Positions 34,389 to 45,190 of a DNA stretch of 64,000 nucleotides are shown here, piece after piece (within the stretch, counting starts at the first letter, position 1; every line of letters starts with the position of its first letter). The stretch lies in NCBI GenBank assembly GCA_009809945.1, contig WTPW01000025.1, positions 653,149 through 717,148 on the forward strand, given 5' to 3'. The translations under genes were made by a program, and so were the position numbers. Below the pieces are notes generated by a model. The model had not been told where the DNA came from. It ran no database searches and was given only the letters and a program-made list of their open reading frames with translations. The DNA is from Gigaspora margarita. Its lineage: Eukaryota > Glomeromycota > Glomeromycetes > Diversisporales > Gigasporaceae.

Positions 34389-36933
34389 ATTAAGGGTGAA
34401 ATTTGAAAGTTGAAATAAATTTTGTAATCAGAAGTTTTTCAGCCTCAGGGTATGCATTTGTTTTATAGAATTTGACTATTTGTGAAAAGGATAGTTGCTT
34501 TTCTTTAATTAGATCAAAGTAGGTAATTATTCGTGCTAGGAAGTCAGTATCGATAATTCCATTGGTAATTTTATCAATGGCTGATTCTTTGTTAAGGTTG
34601 TCAGTATTATGGTTTTGTGCAGCAACTTGCTGATATGATATTAAATATTTATAGAAGAAGGCATTTTGATGACCTTCTCTTGTTTCTGCTAAATTGTCTG
34701 CACAATAAAGTGCTTCAGCTTCATCTGCAAGTTTATCAAAAAGTTTTGTTGGAAAAGGTTTGTCAAATGTAGCTTTGTGTTCACTATTTGTATGAAATAT
34801 TGATTCATCAATATGAAGATCTTCTATATTAAAAGTCTTTTTTGGAAAGGATTCAAATGAGTTATCAAGAATGTGCTTGAAGAGTTTAGATGTATCATGT
34901 TGGTAATTTTCATTTATGAATGTGCAGTCTGTGTGTTTACAGGTAAGGATATGATAATTAATAGAGCGAAAGCATCATTACGCCTTTTTTGAAAACTATA
35001 TGGTTCACGAAAGATAAATTTAATAGGGAGAAGATTTCTAAGTTGAGAGATAAATTTTTTTCTTATTTCCTTTTTAAGAGTATTGAAGGTTTGTTCTTTA
35101 TCTAGTGAATTAGTAAATTGATGATTGTAGATAGAAAAGAATTGTTCAAACCATTCTTTAAGATGATCAAGAGAGTTGTTGAGTAAAGGAATGAAGAAAT
35201 TTTTAAGAAATAAAGATTTAGGAATATTAAAAAGGAGGTTAATATTAAATTTGTTGTCATGCTTAATTGTTAGGTATCTTTCTGTTTTATCTGTAGAAAC
35301 TGTATATGGATAAANATTNTATNTTTTAGGNNNAANATTTAAATCTTCTGCAAATTTGTTATAGTTGATTGCTTGGTAGTTCTCAGATAAATAAAGATGT
35401 ATACGTGCTAAGTTGAGACAGAATTGAAGTCTATTTTCTGGCTTATAAGGAGGAATTGTAGCTGCANATGCAAATATCTCAGCATAGTTAAGTTTANTAA
35501 AAAGAATAGTTGTGAATTTGTGAATTAGAAGTTTAAGAGTCTTTTCACGGATTTCAAATGGTATTTTGGTTTTTTTTATTTATAGTTGGGTTTGTTTGAT
35601 AAATAAAGCTAGTGAGAAAATCAGGGCTTTCTCCTGCCATTGTTCTAATGATATAGTGAAAACTTGCTTTAAGAGGTTTGCTGTTTTTTGTTCCTTCTTT
35701 AATAATACTTCCAGGATAGAAATTATGAAGATGTGATTTAAGGAAGTTGTATAGTAAAGAGGATGTATTTGTTTGGAGCTTGTTATTNGATTCNATTTCT
35801 TCAGTNNTTGGNAAGTTTGCNAGCCAATCAAAAGTTGNATTAGATTTGGCATGGGTATTGGAAGTATTGCTAGAAGTTGAATTTTTATTAGGAGGTGTTT
35901 GCTATTCTTTATTAAGAGATTGTTGTTGTTTTTGTTGCTGTTGCTGTTGTTGTTGCTGAAAAATAGTATTAGTAGAGTTACTAGAGGTATTATCTATATC
36001 TATTGATGAGTCTTGTAAATCTTCAGTTGAAGTAAGTGGACCAAGAGTTGAAAAAAGAGGATTAACTGGAGATTTCAATTTATTAGAATAAGTGTGTTTG
36101 ACAGATAGTTGGATTTGAGAAGTTTGAAAAGTTTTATTTGTATTAATATTAGAGAGTGGCTTTGCTAAAGATTGGGTAGGAAGAGCAGTAGATTGGGTTG
36201 AGGGAGTAGATGTTAATATAGCTGAAGAAGCAGTATGGATTGGCGAGTTGAAGGTTGCTGTTTGGGGATCTCCTTGGGATAATTGTGAGATATTTTGTAA
36301 ATTTTGAAAAACAGAAGTCAAGTTTTTTCTAGAATCTTCAAGATAAAAAATAGTAGATGAAATGTTTAAAGAAGAAGTAGTTGAAAGAGAGGAAGAGGAT
36401 GTTGGCAATAGAGTAGCACAATTTGTATGATAAACTTTCTTGTCAACAAGAACATAGCTTTCATTTAGATGGTGTTTATTGTTATAAATTCTACAGGTAA
36501 TTGATTTAGAACATTTAGGACATGTGTGTTGGCATAGTTGAGGTGTAGGTGAAGGTGGAATGTTGTCAGAAGTTTGAGAAATTTGGTTAGTAAGTTCAAC
36601 AGTTTTGCTATTTTGTTTTTTTCCTATTGCAATTTGAGTAAATTCTTTATGAGGTTGATAGATATTGTTTTGGACTGAAATGAATTTTGTGTGGTATTTA
36701 CAGCATAAGCATGTAACTACTAATATTGTTGAAGGAGCATGAAAAAAGTGTGTTGCTTTATTAGTTCTAGTAGTTCTAGTATGACAAGTAGTTGGTTCTT
36801 GGTTTGAAGGAATTGCTTTTAAGTTATCTTCTTGTTCATTTTCAAATAAAGCAACACCAAAACTTTGTGCATGATGAGTATAAAATTAGTCAAGATCAGT
36901 GGTATCTGGGTCTTGTTGAGTTAATGTTGGCAT
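34389..36933 (-). pseudogene. LINE ORF1, unusually long, Cys/His-rich N-terminus (copy C)
   Basis: ATG at 36,933 (MPTLTQQDPDTTDLD) is followed by TAA at codon 16. The same frame then runs open to 35,902 with VTCLCCKYHTKF, LCQHTCPKCSKSITC, a Ser/Thr-rich stretch and a Gln run near 35,915-35,955. After a TAG stop, FDWLANX and SFHYIIRTMAGESPDF follow. A frameshift at an A-run near 35,570 and another near 34,960 lead to PFEIREKTLKLL, then ILTCKHTDCTF and a final open part ending FKFHP, stop at 34,389. Total is roughly 850 codons, long for a LINE ORF1. The role, presumably RNA binding in the element's RNP, is inferred from position. I recognise no named domain. Confidence 0.82.
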
Positions 36934-37898
36934 ATTGAAGAAAGGTTTGTAGTAGAAAAGTATATAGAGTATAAAGTGATAAACAAAATAAAGTAAAATA
37001 AATTTAAAAGATTTTTAATTATAAAGAGAGTATTGAATTTAAAGTAGATTTTGTAAATATAAAAACAAAAGTAGTAAAGTTATTAAATTTAAGATTATTC
37101 AAGCGAAGGGTGAATTTAATAAATAGAATAATAAGGCAGAGATTATTAAGAGCTTCATGAAAAGGTATAAGTTGGTTCGTGTAATGTAATACCAACTAGA
37201 CAAGTATATGTTACACAAGTCACGCGCTATTTATATCACGTGATATACAAGTCATGTGTTACACAGTCACGTGTTATACAAAATATGCAAGGTTGTATAA
37301 TTTAGATAATGTGCTTTGTACAAATTAAAGAGGTTACAAAAGGAGTAAATATTTGCCTTGTGTAAAATTAATTAATAATTTGTTTAATTAATTGAAAACC
37401 AATTAATTTCAGGTTATTAATAATGTGGGTAGCACGATTTTATGTTATACAAAAAACGCCTATAGGGTATTTTTGTAGTAGAGTTAAAAAAGACCAAAAT
37501 AAAAAAAATAAAAAATAGAAAAAAAATAAAGAAGAGTTAAAGGTTTTTTTAAGTGTATCTCAGTTAGTTTTAGGACTACAAGCTTGGAATATAGTTTGTT
37601 GTAATGAGAAAAGTATGCTCTTTAACTTTCTCTTAGTTTGCAAGATAGATTAAAAAGGCCATTTTAAATGTATTTCAAGAAAATACAATTTTAGGCCAAA
37701 GGGCCTTTGCTTGATAGGTTTAAGGAATTTTGCAATGAAATTTTAATATTTTATATATTTTTAAGAGTAGAACAAGTTTATTTAAAAGTAGAAGCCAGGT
37801 TAACTTAATAAATTATAAAGTTATAAGGATTTTTTAAATAATTAAGTTTGAAAATTTTGTGTACAAGTGATTAACAGAAAGAGTTCTTAGCTGCAGTT
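36934..37898 (-). promoter_or_regulatory. LINE 5' leader, candidate internal promoter
   Basis: About 965 bp lie between the 15-bp target duplication and the ORF1 ATG. The leader starts AGAACTGCAGCTAAGAACTC on the minus strand. It contains a cluster of CACGTGA/TCACGTG words near 37,225-37,280 and an AT-rich TATA-like stretch. It should include the internal promoter, as LINEs require, but no element was identified with certainty. Confidence 0.55.
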
Positions 37899-38079
37899 CT
37901 TTAAAGAACTTATAGATCTAGCCTATTATAGAAATTAGACAAAAGGTTGTGACAAAATCAGCATAATACCAAACTAATTATTATTTAAAAGTCAATAACA
38001 ATTCAATATTTTTTTTTTACCTAAAAATCATTCACAATATCATGCAAAAAAATATTAATCATTTTGATTGAATTTAAAA

Positions 38080-40281
38080 CTAATTTGGGAATTCGGTGAA
38101 GTGAGCGATATTTTTAACTACAAATTCTGTAGCTTTACCTTTCAACTCTTTTCGATATGCATCCATATAGCAAAATGCTTTTCTTGTAAACCAACGAATA
38201 GTTGGAAGTGGGACAGAATTGAGAGCTAATAAAACAGTTTGTTGTAATCCTCTCTACGAGTAATCACAATATGACTGACTATATTTTTTGGTAGTACCAC
38301 AAAAGTTTTTAAAGTAATTGAGCTCATAGTAAAATTTGGGGTAAAACACAATTTGATGCTCTGCCACAATAATAATTTCTTCTAATTGCCCTTTTTGTGC
38401 TAAAAAACCTGACTGCTGGCTCATTAATTTTTGTGCTTCCTCTAATGTTAATTCCTCTTTTGGTCACAATCCTCTTTTATTTAGAACTTGTCTTAATTCT
38501 TTAGCTTCACTGCGTAATTTAGGAATCGAATAATTTGCTAGAAAAACCATGTACTGGTCATATTTTATTCCCTTATAAAAGTATAATGTACTGCGCATTT
38601 TTACTTGTTTTCCAGCAGAACTAAAATTTATATTCATAGCAATAAGTACATCAGGTGCAAAAGCAGCATGACTTTTTGTATTATCAAATGCAAACAATGC
38701 TTGACATCCTGAAAAACATGCTTCAAATATGGGAATAGTGTGAGTAGTTACTTGATTAATTAAGTTCTCAGAGTTCTACTATCCATTATAGTTTTTACCA
38801 GAGTACATAATGACACAAGCTTCTTTGAGAAGCTCGCTTGATAGTTGCATTTCATCAGAAAGCACAAGTTGGCTACAAACATTAGTAAGAAATTTATTCA
38901 CGTGAATTGAATGATCTTCACCTTTTTTTCGTAAGGGCTGTTTCTATAAGGAATCCAAAGATATCAACTTTTATAATTAGCTAAAAAGATGCATTCATCA
39001 TGTGTTACAAGAATAAGAGGCTGTATACTATTATCTGGCCAGGTTTCTCTTCCATATTATCCCCTGAAAATATAGGTATTCTTTGTTCAAGTTCATTTAT
39101 TCGATCTAAAAATATATTTCAATAGGCTACTACATCTTCTCTCTCATGCCCATCTATATAAACACCATTTTTTATTCTTTCATACACATATGCAAGCTCT
39201 TTCAAATAATTTCTTGCAGTATTAAGAGAAATGGTTGGAGGTAGTGCAAATCTGAGTTCTGGTAAAATAACCTTATTCATTTATAGCATAAGCATATATG
39301 GTGTAATATCCTATTTATTTTCTCTAACATAAAACTTTACTTAAAGAAGGATATCTTCATCCCAGAAGAAGCCTCATGTTTTAGCATAGTGCTCTTGGCA
39401 TGAGTAAGAACTTTGATAAGTTATTACATATTTATGAGCCCAGGAACGAATACATTTAGCATAGTATACTCCTTTTCCTGCTGCATCAGCAACTACTTTA
39501 CTTGCTTTCATTTTCTTATAATTGTGTTTTACAAGTTGGAGATAAGAATGAATACTAATAAAGCATACCCAAACTTCACTATTTACATTTTCTTTTTGAT
39601 ATCTAGTACTAAGTTTTCAAGAGCAGTTGGTATTTTCATATGCCAATTATGAGGTTCAATCTCATCTTCCGATATCTCTCCAGTATCATTATTCTCATCA
39701 ACTTCTTTCTGTTCTATGTCCTTATCAACTTCTTCCTGTTTGACATCCTCATCAACATCCATCATTTCATTAACTTCCTCCACTTTATCATCATACAATT
39801 CTATTTCACTAGCTTCAGTAGTTTTTTTTGTTTCCAAAAGATATACAATATAGGTATTCCTTTTGCTGCTTTATGCTGGTGCTGTTTTTTTTTCTTTTTG
39901 CACAGATTAAAATTCCTAAATAAGATAGATTACAGGGTTTGTTTGAATCACAGTTCTGGTAATATTCATTTGTTGCATGCTAAAGTTTGTTTGCAAAGTT
40001 TTCAATGTTATTATTTTCACTTTGACATTGTAAGCAAAAAAACTTTCATTACTATCATCATTATAATAATTTCTTGCTACTATATAAAGTCTCTCTATAA
40101 TGCTTGTTGCATTTTTATTTTCTACCACCTTATTATAAGAAAACTCTTTAGAATTTTCTGTTTCAGAATTTTCTGCCTCAGAATTTTCTATCTCAGAATT
40201 GTTGACACTAGCACTATGCTTATATATCTTGGCTTCATAAACCTTTTTGGATCTTTTTCGATAGTTTGTCAGATGTGGCAT
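38080..40281 (-). pseudogene. DDE transposase of an IS630/Tc1-like fungal family, decayed
   Basis: ATG at 40,281 gives MPHLTNYRKRSKKVYEAKIY, then broken frames: an acidic stretch at 39,837-39,600, then KGVYYAKCIRSWAHKY. Next come LPPTISLNTARNYLKELAYV, NGVYIDGHEREDVVAY, PIFSGDNMEE, LVTHDECIFLANY (first Asp), KFLTNVCSQLVLSDEMQL, ALFAFDNTKSHAAFAPDVLI (second Asp) and KELRQVLNKRGL. VFYPKFYYELNYFKNF holds the expected Glu (ELN), and CYMDAYRKELKGKA closes at 38,080. I know this block order as a very common transposase in glomeromycotinan genomes. At least seven stops, several of TGG-to-TAG type, and four or more frame changes disable it. No TIRs were found around it. Confidence 0.85.
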
Positions 40282-40389
40282 ATTAATTTTTACTAACAAA
40301 TCGATTATTTAAAATTATTTTATAATTTTTTTGCAGAAAAAACTCATGAAGTTATTTCTAACATGATTGTTGGTTATGATTATATTTAA

Positions 40390-41242
40390 GAGCAGAGTAT
40401 ATGCAGATCATTTTTTATATGATCTCAATAGTAAATTTTTTTATTTTTACAATTTTAAAAAATTTTACTAAGTTAATTATTTTACTTCTAAATTAAAGTT
40501 TGTAGAATAGGTTTTTTTCTAGTAGTAAAATTATTAAAAATTGGTTAAATACTTAATAAGATATATATATTTAAAGATCAGGTATCATTTTTATCATATG
40601 ATAATCATGTGATATTGACCAATCATAACCAACGATTTTGTGTAACTATGGAAAATTTGAACCCACTACGGAAAACTTTACAATATATACAAGTCTATTT
40701 TTTTTATATATGTTAATTATTAAATTATACCATTATAAAAAGCATATTTTAATATAGACAATTATCTTTCATCGCTAGTGCGATGCATCGCTACCCCCTG
40801 ATCGACCAATAATTTTGTTTGTTTTGATTTTACATTAATCAAAACAAAACAAATAGCGGGCAGGTTAAGATAGGGTTAGGGTTTGGTTGTAGGCAATAGT
40901 TAGATGACCCTCTAACCCAAAATTTTGCAAGGAATTTTTTTTGTTAAGAAAAAATTGTAGTTTCTTAGTCAAAATTTTAAGTTAGAAGCAATTTTTTAAA
41001 AAATCATTGTTTCGCTTCGATTTCACGTTACACCTAATCCTGCATCCCGATTGGTTGATCAGAGGGTGGCGATGCATCGCACTGGCGATGAATGATAACT
41101 CTCTTTAATATATGAATTATTAAAATTTTAATAAAATTGATATAATTATAAAAAGTTTTATTAGTAACATCTTCCAATTTTTTATAAAAATTTTAATCCA
41201 ATATCAAATCATATGACAAATTGATCTACATGTACTCTACCC
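40390..41242. mobile_element. TTAA-type (piggyBac-like) element split by a Mutator-like MITE
   Basis: Ends GAGCAGAGTATATGCAGATC and, inverted, GGGTAGAGTACATGTAGATC, each next to TTAA (40386-40389 and 41243-41246). The interior shares GTTTGTAGAATAGG, AAAATTGGTTAAAT, TTTGTGTAACTATGG and TTTTATTAGTAA with the element at 25,175-26,504. The 347-bp insertion at 40,757 interrupts it. Non-coding. Confidence 0.78.
40757..41103. mobile_element. Mutator-like MITE, 347 bp, 9-bp duplication
   Basis: The left end GACAATTATCTTTCATCGCT and the inverse of the right end (GAGAGTTATCATTCATCGCC) match over about 43 bp, continuing with AGTGCGATGCATCGC and CTGATC. A perfect 9-bp direct repeat TTTAATATA flanks it (40748-40756 and 41104-41112). 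A 9-bp duplication with GA-starting ends fits MULEs. GC-richer than its host. Non-coding. Confidence 0.88.
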
Positions 41243-42050
41243 TTAATATTATCGTTATTTTATAATTTATAGATATATGGTTAAAAAATTCTATTAGTTC
41301 AATTTAGTGAGGCTTTGACGTAATCAATCGATATAATATTTGAGGTAGGTAATAGAATGAAAATGAGGTAATTAGGTAAGATTGAGTAAGTATAAGATAA
41401 TTGAGTAAGTATGAAGTAATCTGATCATATTGATAGTATTTAGTAAGCTTGAAAAATCGATGTATCTTTTCTGCGAACCCTCTGGTTACTTTGATCCTTC
41501 ATCTCACCAAGAGTATAGGAATAGCTTGTCATAACAACAACAAAATGAAATATAAAAAAAAAGGGTACAAAAAAAAAGCAATGCTAAGAAAGACTGCATA
41601 AGCTGCTTGATGGCAGAATTTCTTATAGTTTTATACTCATAAATAAGAGATGAAACAAAGTTGTGGTAGGAAGATTCTATAGTTTGATTTACTATAATAA
41701 TTTATTCTGTTTAAACTGGGTATAGGATAGGAATAGGAATATATAAATATAATTAATTGATTAATAAAATGGGAAATAGAGGAATAAGGGTTATAGCTAA
41801 AGAATAATTCATATAAGTTAATTATATTTGATAATCCTACTTTTCTTAATTACCAACTATAATAAACCAAATCTTTTAATAAAACGTATTCTATATAACT
41901 TTTGCAATGCCCAAAGCTAATCTGTGCATATATTCATATTGCTCTCTCAACTTGGGTGTTACAACTGAGTAGAAATTGACTAATATTATCCAAATATCTG
42001 TAATTTGACAATACATAGACAGAGTCTTTATTTCACACTAATTTTAATAT
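41243..42050. other. AT-rich spacer, no gene seen
   Basis: Only short imperfect repeats of GAGTAAGTATAAGATAATT at 41,375-41,420 were noted. Confidence 0.45.
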
Positions 42051-42069
42051 CCACATACTATATTTGTTT

Positions 42070-42360
42070 TTGCAAAATAATGCCCACCTGCTCATTATTT
42101 GTGCATTAATTAGAGTATGCGCATGGGCATTATATCGAGACAAGAATTAATTTTTAATATACCTGTGTTTCCAAGTAATGGCCATGTGCATTATATATAA
42201 GTAGCTGTGTCAAGAAAAAGCAGGTACTCACAGATACTAGATATATGGGGTCCACATTATTTAGAGATGTACATGGGCATTATTTTGAAGCCTTGCATAC
42301 TATTCTGGAGGGGCGCAATTTTCTAAATAATGCCCATGCTCATTATTTCATGAAAATACG
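42070..42360. repeat. Dispersed AATAATGCCCA words in both orientations
   Basis: AAATAATGCCCACCTGCTCATTATTT near 42,076 and AAATAATGCCCATGCTCATTATTT near 42,324 are near-duplicates. Inverted forms (CATGGGCATTAT) lie at 42,123 and 42,269. Possibly remnants of a TIR element. Confidence 0.55.
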
Positions 42361-42459
42361 TTACAAATAAATTGTGATTATTAATCACAACTAATTTACT
42401 GAAGTTGAAGTTGCTCTAATAAAACTTTGCCAATTCGAATCACTGATCCAATTTATAAA

Positions 42460-42575
42460 ACAATTGAATATGGCCATGTTATCATTATATAGTATAATAA
42501 AATAAATTTGGCCATGTTATATGATTTATTATAATAAAATACAAATTTGGCCATGTTATATGATTTATTATCTCT
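42460..42575. repeat. Minisatellite, ATTTGGCCATGTTATATGATT units
   Basis: About three units of AAATTTGGCCATGTTATATG followed by ATTTATTATAATAAAATAC. A closely related array lies at 43,975-44,095, and the SINE sits between them. Confidence 0.8.
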
Positions 42576-43189
42576 CAGATCTGTGTATTTTAAAAATTTT
42601 AATAAATTTTTAAATATTGATTTTAGCTATATCTTTTCTAAGAAAAAAATATACTTTGAGTTTTGTTTTATTAATTTAGTTATAAAAATTTTTTAAAATT
42701 ATTAGAAAACTTTAGTATAATCAAAGTTTAAAGTTCTTGTATTAGCATTTTTACTATTAAAATTTTTCTTTAGGTTTTCTTTAATTTTTTTTTTTAAATT
42801 TATTCAGGCACGATCTCCTGAATCCGCTGTTTGCAGTCTTTTTTTATTAACCAATATTCAGTGATCACAGGGACCCCACGGGTCCCCTACATTGTGTGTT
42901 ACAATTTTTTCCTAATCTATTTGTATTGTCCTATGAAGTCTAACCTGCCCCTCCCCTCCTTCATCCGATTTTCCTAGCTGAGTCCAGCGGGCCTGTCACC
43001 TGGTGCCCCTCACCTGTTCGTCGGCGTCCATAGATCAACTTTAAGGAGTTAAGTGACTCCACTGGCATGCTTGTATAGAGCCTTTTTCATCTGCCCCAGG
43101 TACTTCCTTCCAAGTTTGGTTCAGGACTGGTTTTTTTTTTCTTCGAAGGACTTTCCTAATTGTTCCAACCGGTTTATAACCAGTTGACC

Positions 43190-43385
43190 CACTTTCACCA
43201 GGGGATTTAACCAGAATAAGCCTTGTGTTCATTAAGTCCAGCTGACCATAATCTGCTAACCCATCTTGTTTCAACTGGGGGATTTAACCAGATTTACCTT
43301 TTTCCTTATATGTCCAGCTGACCGTAATCTGCTGACCCATTCTATTTCAACTGGGGGATTTAACCAGATTTACCTTTTCCTAATT
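43190..43385 (-). repeat. Three internal repeats in the SINE body
   Basis: Units of about 66 bp share CTGGTTAAATCCCC at one end and CAGATTATGGTCAGCTGGAC in the middle (minus strand). Two are close copies and the third is diverged. Confidence 0.82.
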
Positions 43386-43506
43386 AGGGACCCAACCTGA
43401 AAAAATTTTCTTAAGTGGCTGTGCCACCACACGTGGTCCTAGCATCCTAGTTCAAGTTTATCTGTCTCATGACCAAACATAGAAATTAATATTTTTCAGT
43501 CTTTCA

Positions 43507-43571
43507 TAAAAGTTGAACCGGCAACCTTGCATAAGGAATAGCTAATGTCCTGGGAGCGCAACCACTACGCT
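43507..43571 (-). promoter_or_regulatory. RNA polymerase III A and B boxes of the SINE
   Basis: The A box TAGCGTAGTGG (43,571-43,561) fits the TRGYNNARNNG consensus exactly. The B box GGTTCAACTTT (near 43,518-43,508) fits GWTCRANNC with one mismatch. The spacing of 54 nt between their starts is usual for tRNA-type promoters. No full tRNA cloverleaf could be drawn, so this is a promoter relic and not a tRNA gene. Confidence 0.75.
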
Positions 43572-43974
43572 ATCAACCTGCAGGAGTTTTCTTTAATTTT
43601 ATATGTTCCTGTCTATAAAAAAATTTTTACTTCTAATACAAGCCCAAATAAATCATTAAAGTTGCAATATTAATGTTATATAAACTACAATATTGTCTTA
43701 AGAACTATAGCTTTAAAACTAAAACTAAATAAGATTACAAAGAAATTGTGATAAAATTTTTTAAAAATTTTTTTCTTAAAGTATTTATTTTTAGCTTATA
43801 TATAACTTAAATTTTTTTTCTTACAATATAAAAACTATTTTGCAAAAAAGTAATCCTTATTTTCAAATATAATTGTACACAGTTTTATTTAATTATCTTG
43901 GTATTTAAAAAAAGTAAAAAAGTGCAAAAATGCAAGCAAGTTTGCCTGTATTCTACTACAATCTAAAGGATAAT

Positions 43975-44095
43975 AAAATACAAATTTGGCTATATTATAT
44001 GATTTATTATAATAAAATACAAATTTGGCTGTGTTTATGATAAAATACAAATTTGGCTGCATTACATAACCTTTCAAATTTGGCCACAAAAAATT
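43975..44095. repeat. Minisatellite, ATACAAATTTGGCT units
   Basis: Three to four units of AATAAAATACAAATTTGGCT with variable TATTATATGATTTATTAT spacers, related to the array at 42,460. Confidence 0.78.
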
Positions 44096-44566
44096 TTATT
44101 AGTTGAGACTAGATTGTACGCACTGTATTAAATTTTTTTAAACTTATAGTATAAAAGGGTAGCTTTGAATAAAAAGCAGTGAAAAAAGTTATGTTTAGCA
44201 AATTTTTTATTAAGAATATGTATAAGTGCTGCATTAATAATACTAATTTAAGGTTTAGGCCACAAATAAGTATTTAAATATATTTAGGTATATACTGAGT
44301 TTTTTACTCTTAATACTAGATTTAAGCAATGAAGGTTTTTGTTTATAAAAAGTTTCTATTAAATATAATAAGATAAAATGGTCTTATATTTAATATTAAA
44401 AAAATATTAATGATACTAGTTTATAGTTTTAGTTTCAAATAATTTAGAGGTAAAAATAGTAGAAGGAGTTTTATAGAATATAAATTTAAATGAAACTTGG
44501 TAAGCAAAAGCTGCTAGAATTAATTTGACATTAGTTTATAATTAAATATTCTAATATGATTTGCAT

Positions 44567-45190
44567 TTATATTTGGTATGTCCAGTAAATATATATAGAA
44601 ATGATTAGCAAAATATAAGATGTGTGGTCACTAGAGGTTAAAAAGTTTGAATTATCAATTTTAAAGAATAGTAAATAAAAACGAAAAGGATCATAGATCC
44701 ATTTAAAGTCCATTTCAATTTGATATCTAGAGCTATGCCAAGTAGATTGTAATAAATTAGTATAAAAAACCAAATTGGACATATTATTATAAGAAAGAAA
44801 TTGGAGTAGTTTAAATTTGCAGTTACTAATTAAAATGAAGTCAGTGGAGACATTAAAGTCTTCTAAAACAATTGGTTAAATATTTGATGAAATTGCTTGT
44901 TGAATCTATTAAATAACAGTATTTTGGATTTAAGTCTCTCTTGTAAGTTATTAGAGGATAGATAAATAAAAATTATACCAAACTGAAAATCATGTTTAAA
45001 AAATAGATCAATAGCTATTGCATAGCCAGAATATATAATAATAACAAGGTAAAATAGTTATGAATTATAATTGCAGTACTTGCTTGGAAGCTATCAGTGC
45101 AGGACCAAAAGCAAGTATAAAATTGTGATTTTTTTTTAGATTTGGATATTGAAGGTGCACTAAAGAGTTTAGTATTAGAAATACTAATAA
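44567..45190 (-). pseudogene. LINE endonuclease fragment, heavily decayed (copy D)
   Basis: Minus-strand pieces read CFWSCTDSFQASTAIII, SGYAIAIDLFFKHDFQFG, FIYLSSNN, then ...EDFNVSTDF (GDFN site), WHSSRYQIEMDFKWIYD (counterpart of SRIDYIW) and FLTSSDHTSYILL (counterpart of LSDHIIL). The order equals the AP endonuclease of copy C at 33.4-32.8 kb, but identity is much lower, so this is an older or different subfamily. Frameshifts and stops abound. No 3' end is attached, so it is a broken piece. Confidence 0.78.

Larger units (their letters stand above)
28162..37898 (-). mobile_element. Full-length but dead LINE, 9.7 kb (copy C)
   Basis: A perfect 15-bp direct repeat CTTTAAAGAACTTAT flanks it (28147-28161 and 37899-37913). 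The left copy directly abuts the T-run that marks the poly(A) tail. On the minus strand the order is: a long 5' leader (37,898-36,934), ORF1 (36,933-34,389), then ORF2 (34,384-28,400) with AP endonuclease, reverse transcriptase, RNase H and a CCHC knuckle, then the 3' UTR and tail. I place it loosely among RNase H-bearing fungal LINEs (Tad1/I-like); the clade is not certain. Multiple stops, frameshifts and an altered endonuclease residue make it inactive. Confidence 0.95.
42789..43585 (-). mobile_element. tRNA-derived SINE-like element, 797 bp, 15-bp target duplication
   Basis: A perfect 15-bp direct repeat GTTTTCTTTAATTTT flanks it (42774-42788 and 43586-43600). On the minus strand it begins with a tRNA-like head at 43,585-43,507, carrying an A box and a near-consensus B box. 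A GC-richer body follows with three internal repeats. It ends with a short hairpin (ATTCAGG, loop, CCTGAAT), AATAAATTT and a poly(A) tail at 42,789-42,801. No ORF. The target duplication and tail mean it was mobilised by LINE target-primed insertion. Its 3' end is not clearly like the LINE in this window, so its helper may be another LINE. Confidence 0.85.

Noticed and set aside
35902..36408. An independent Gln-rich gene with ATG at 36,408
   Set aside because: The frame continues upstream without a break to codon 17 of ORF1 (ATG at 36,933), so this is the middle of LINE ORF1.
39640..40296. 218-codon plus-strand frame, rich in Phe and Ile
   Set aside because: It is the antisense of the acidic N-terminal part of the dead DDE transposase on the minus strand.
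43507..43585. A genuine tRNA gene
   Set aside because: The A and B boxes are present, but no cloverleaf or acceptor stem could be drawn, and the sequence runs on into a SINE body with target duplications.
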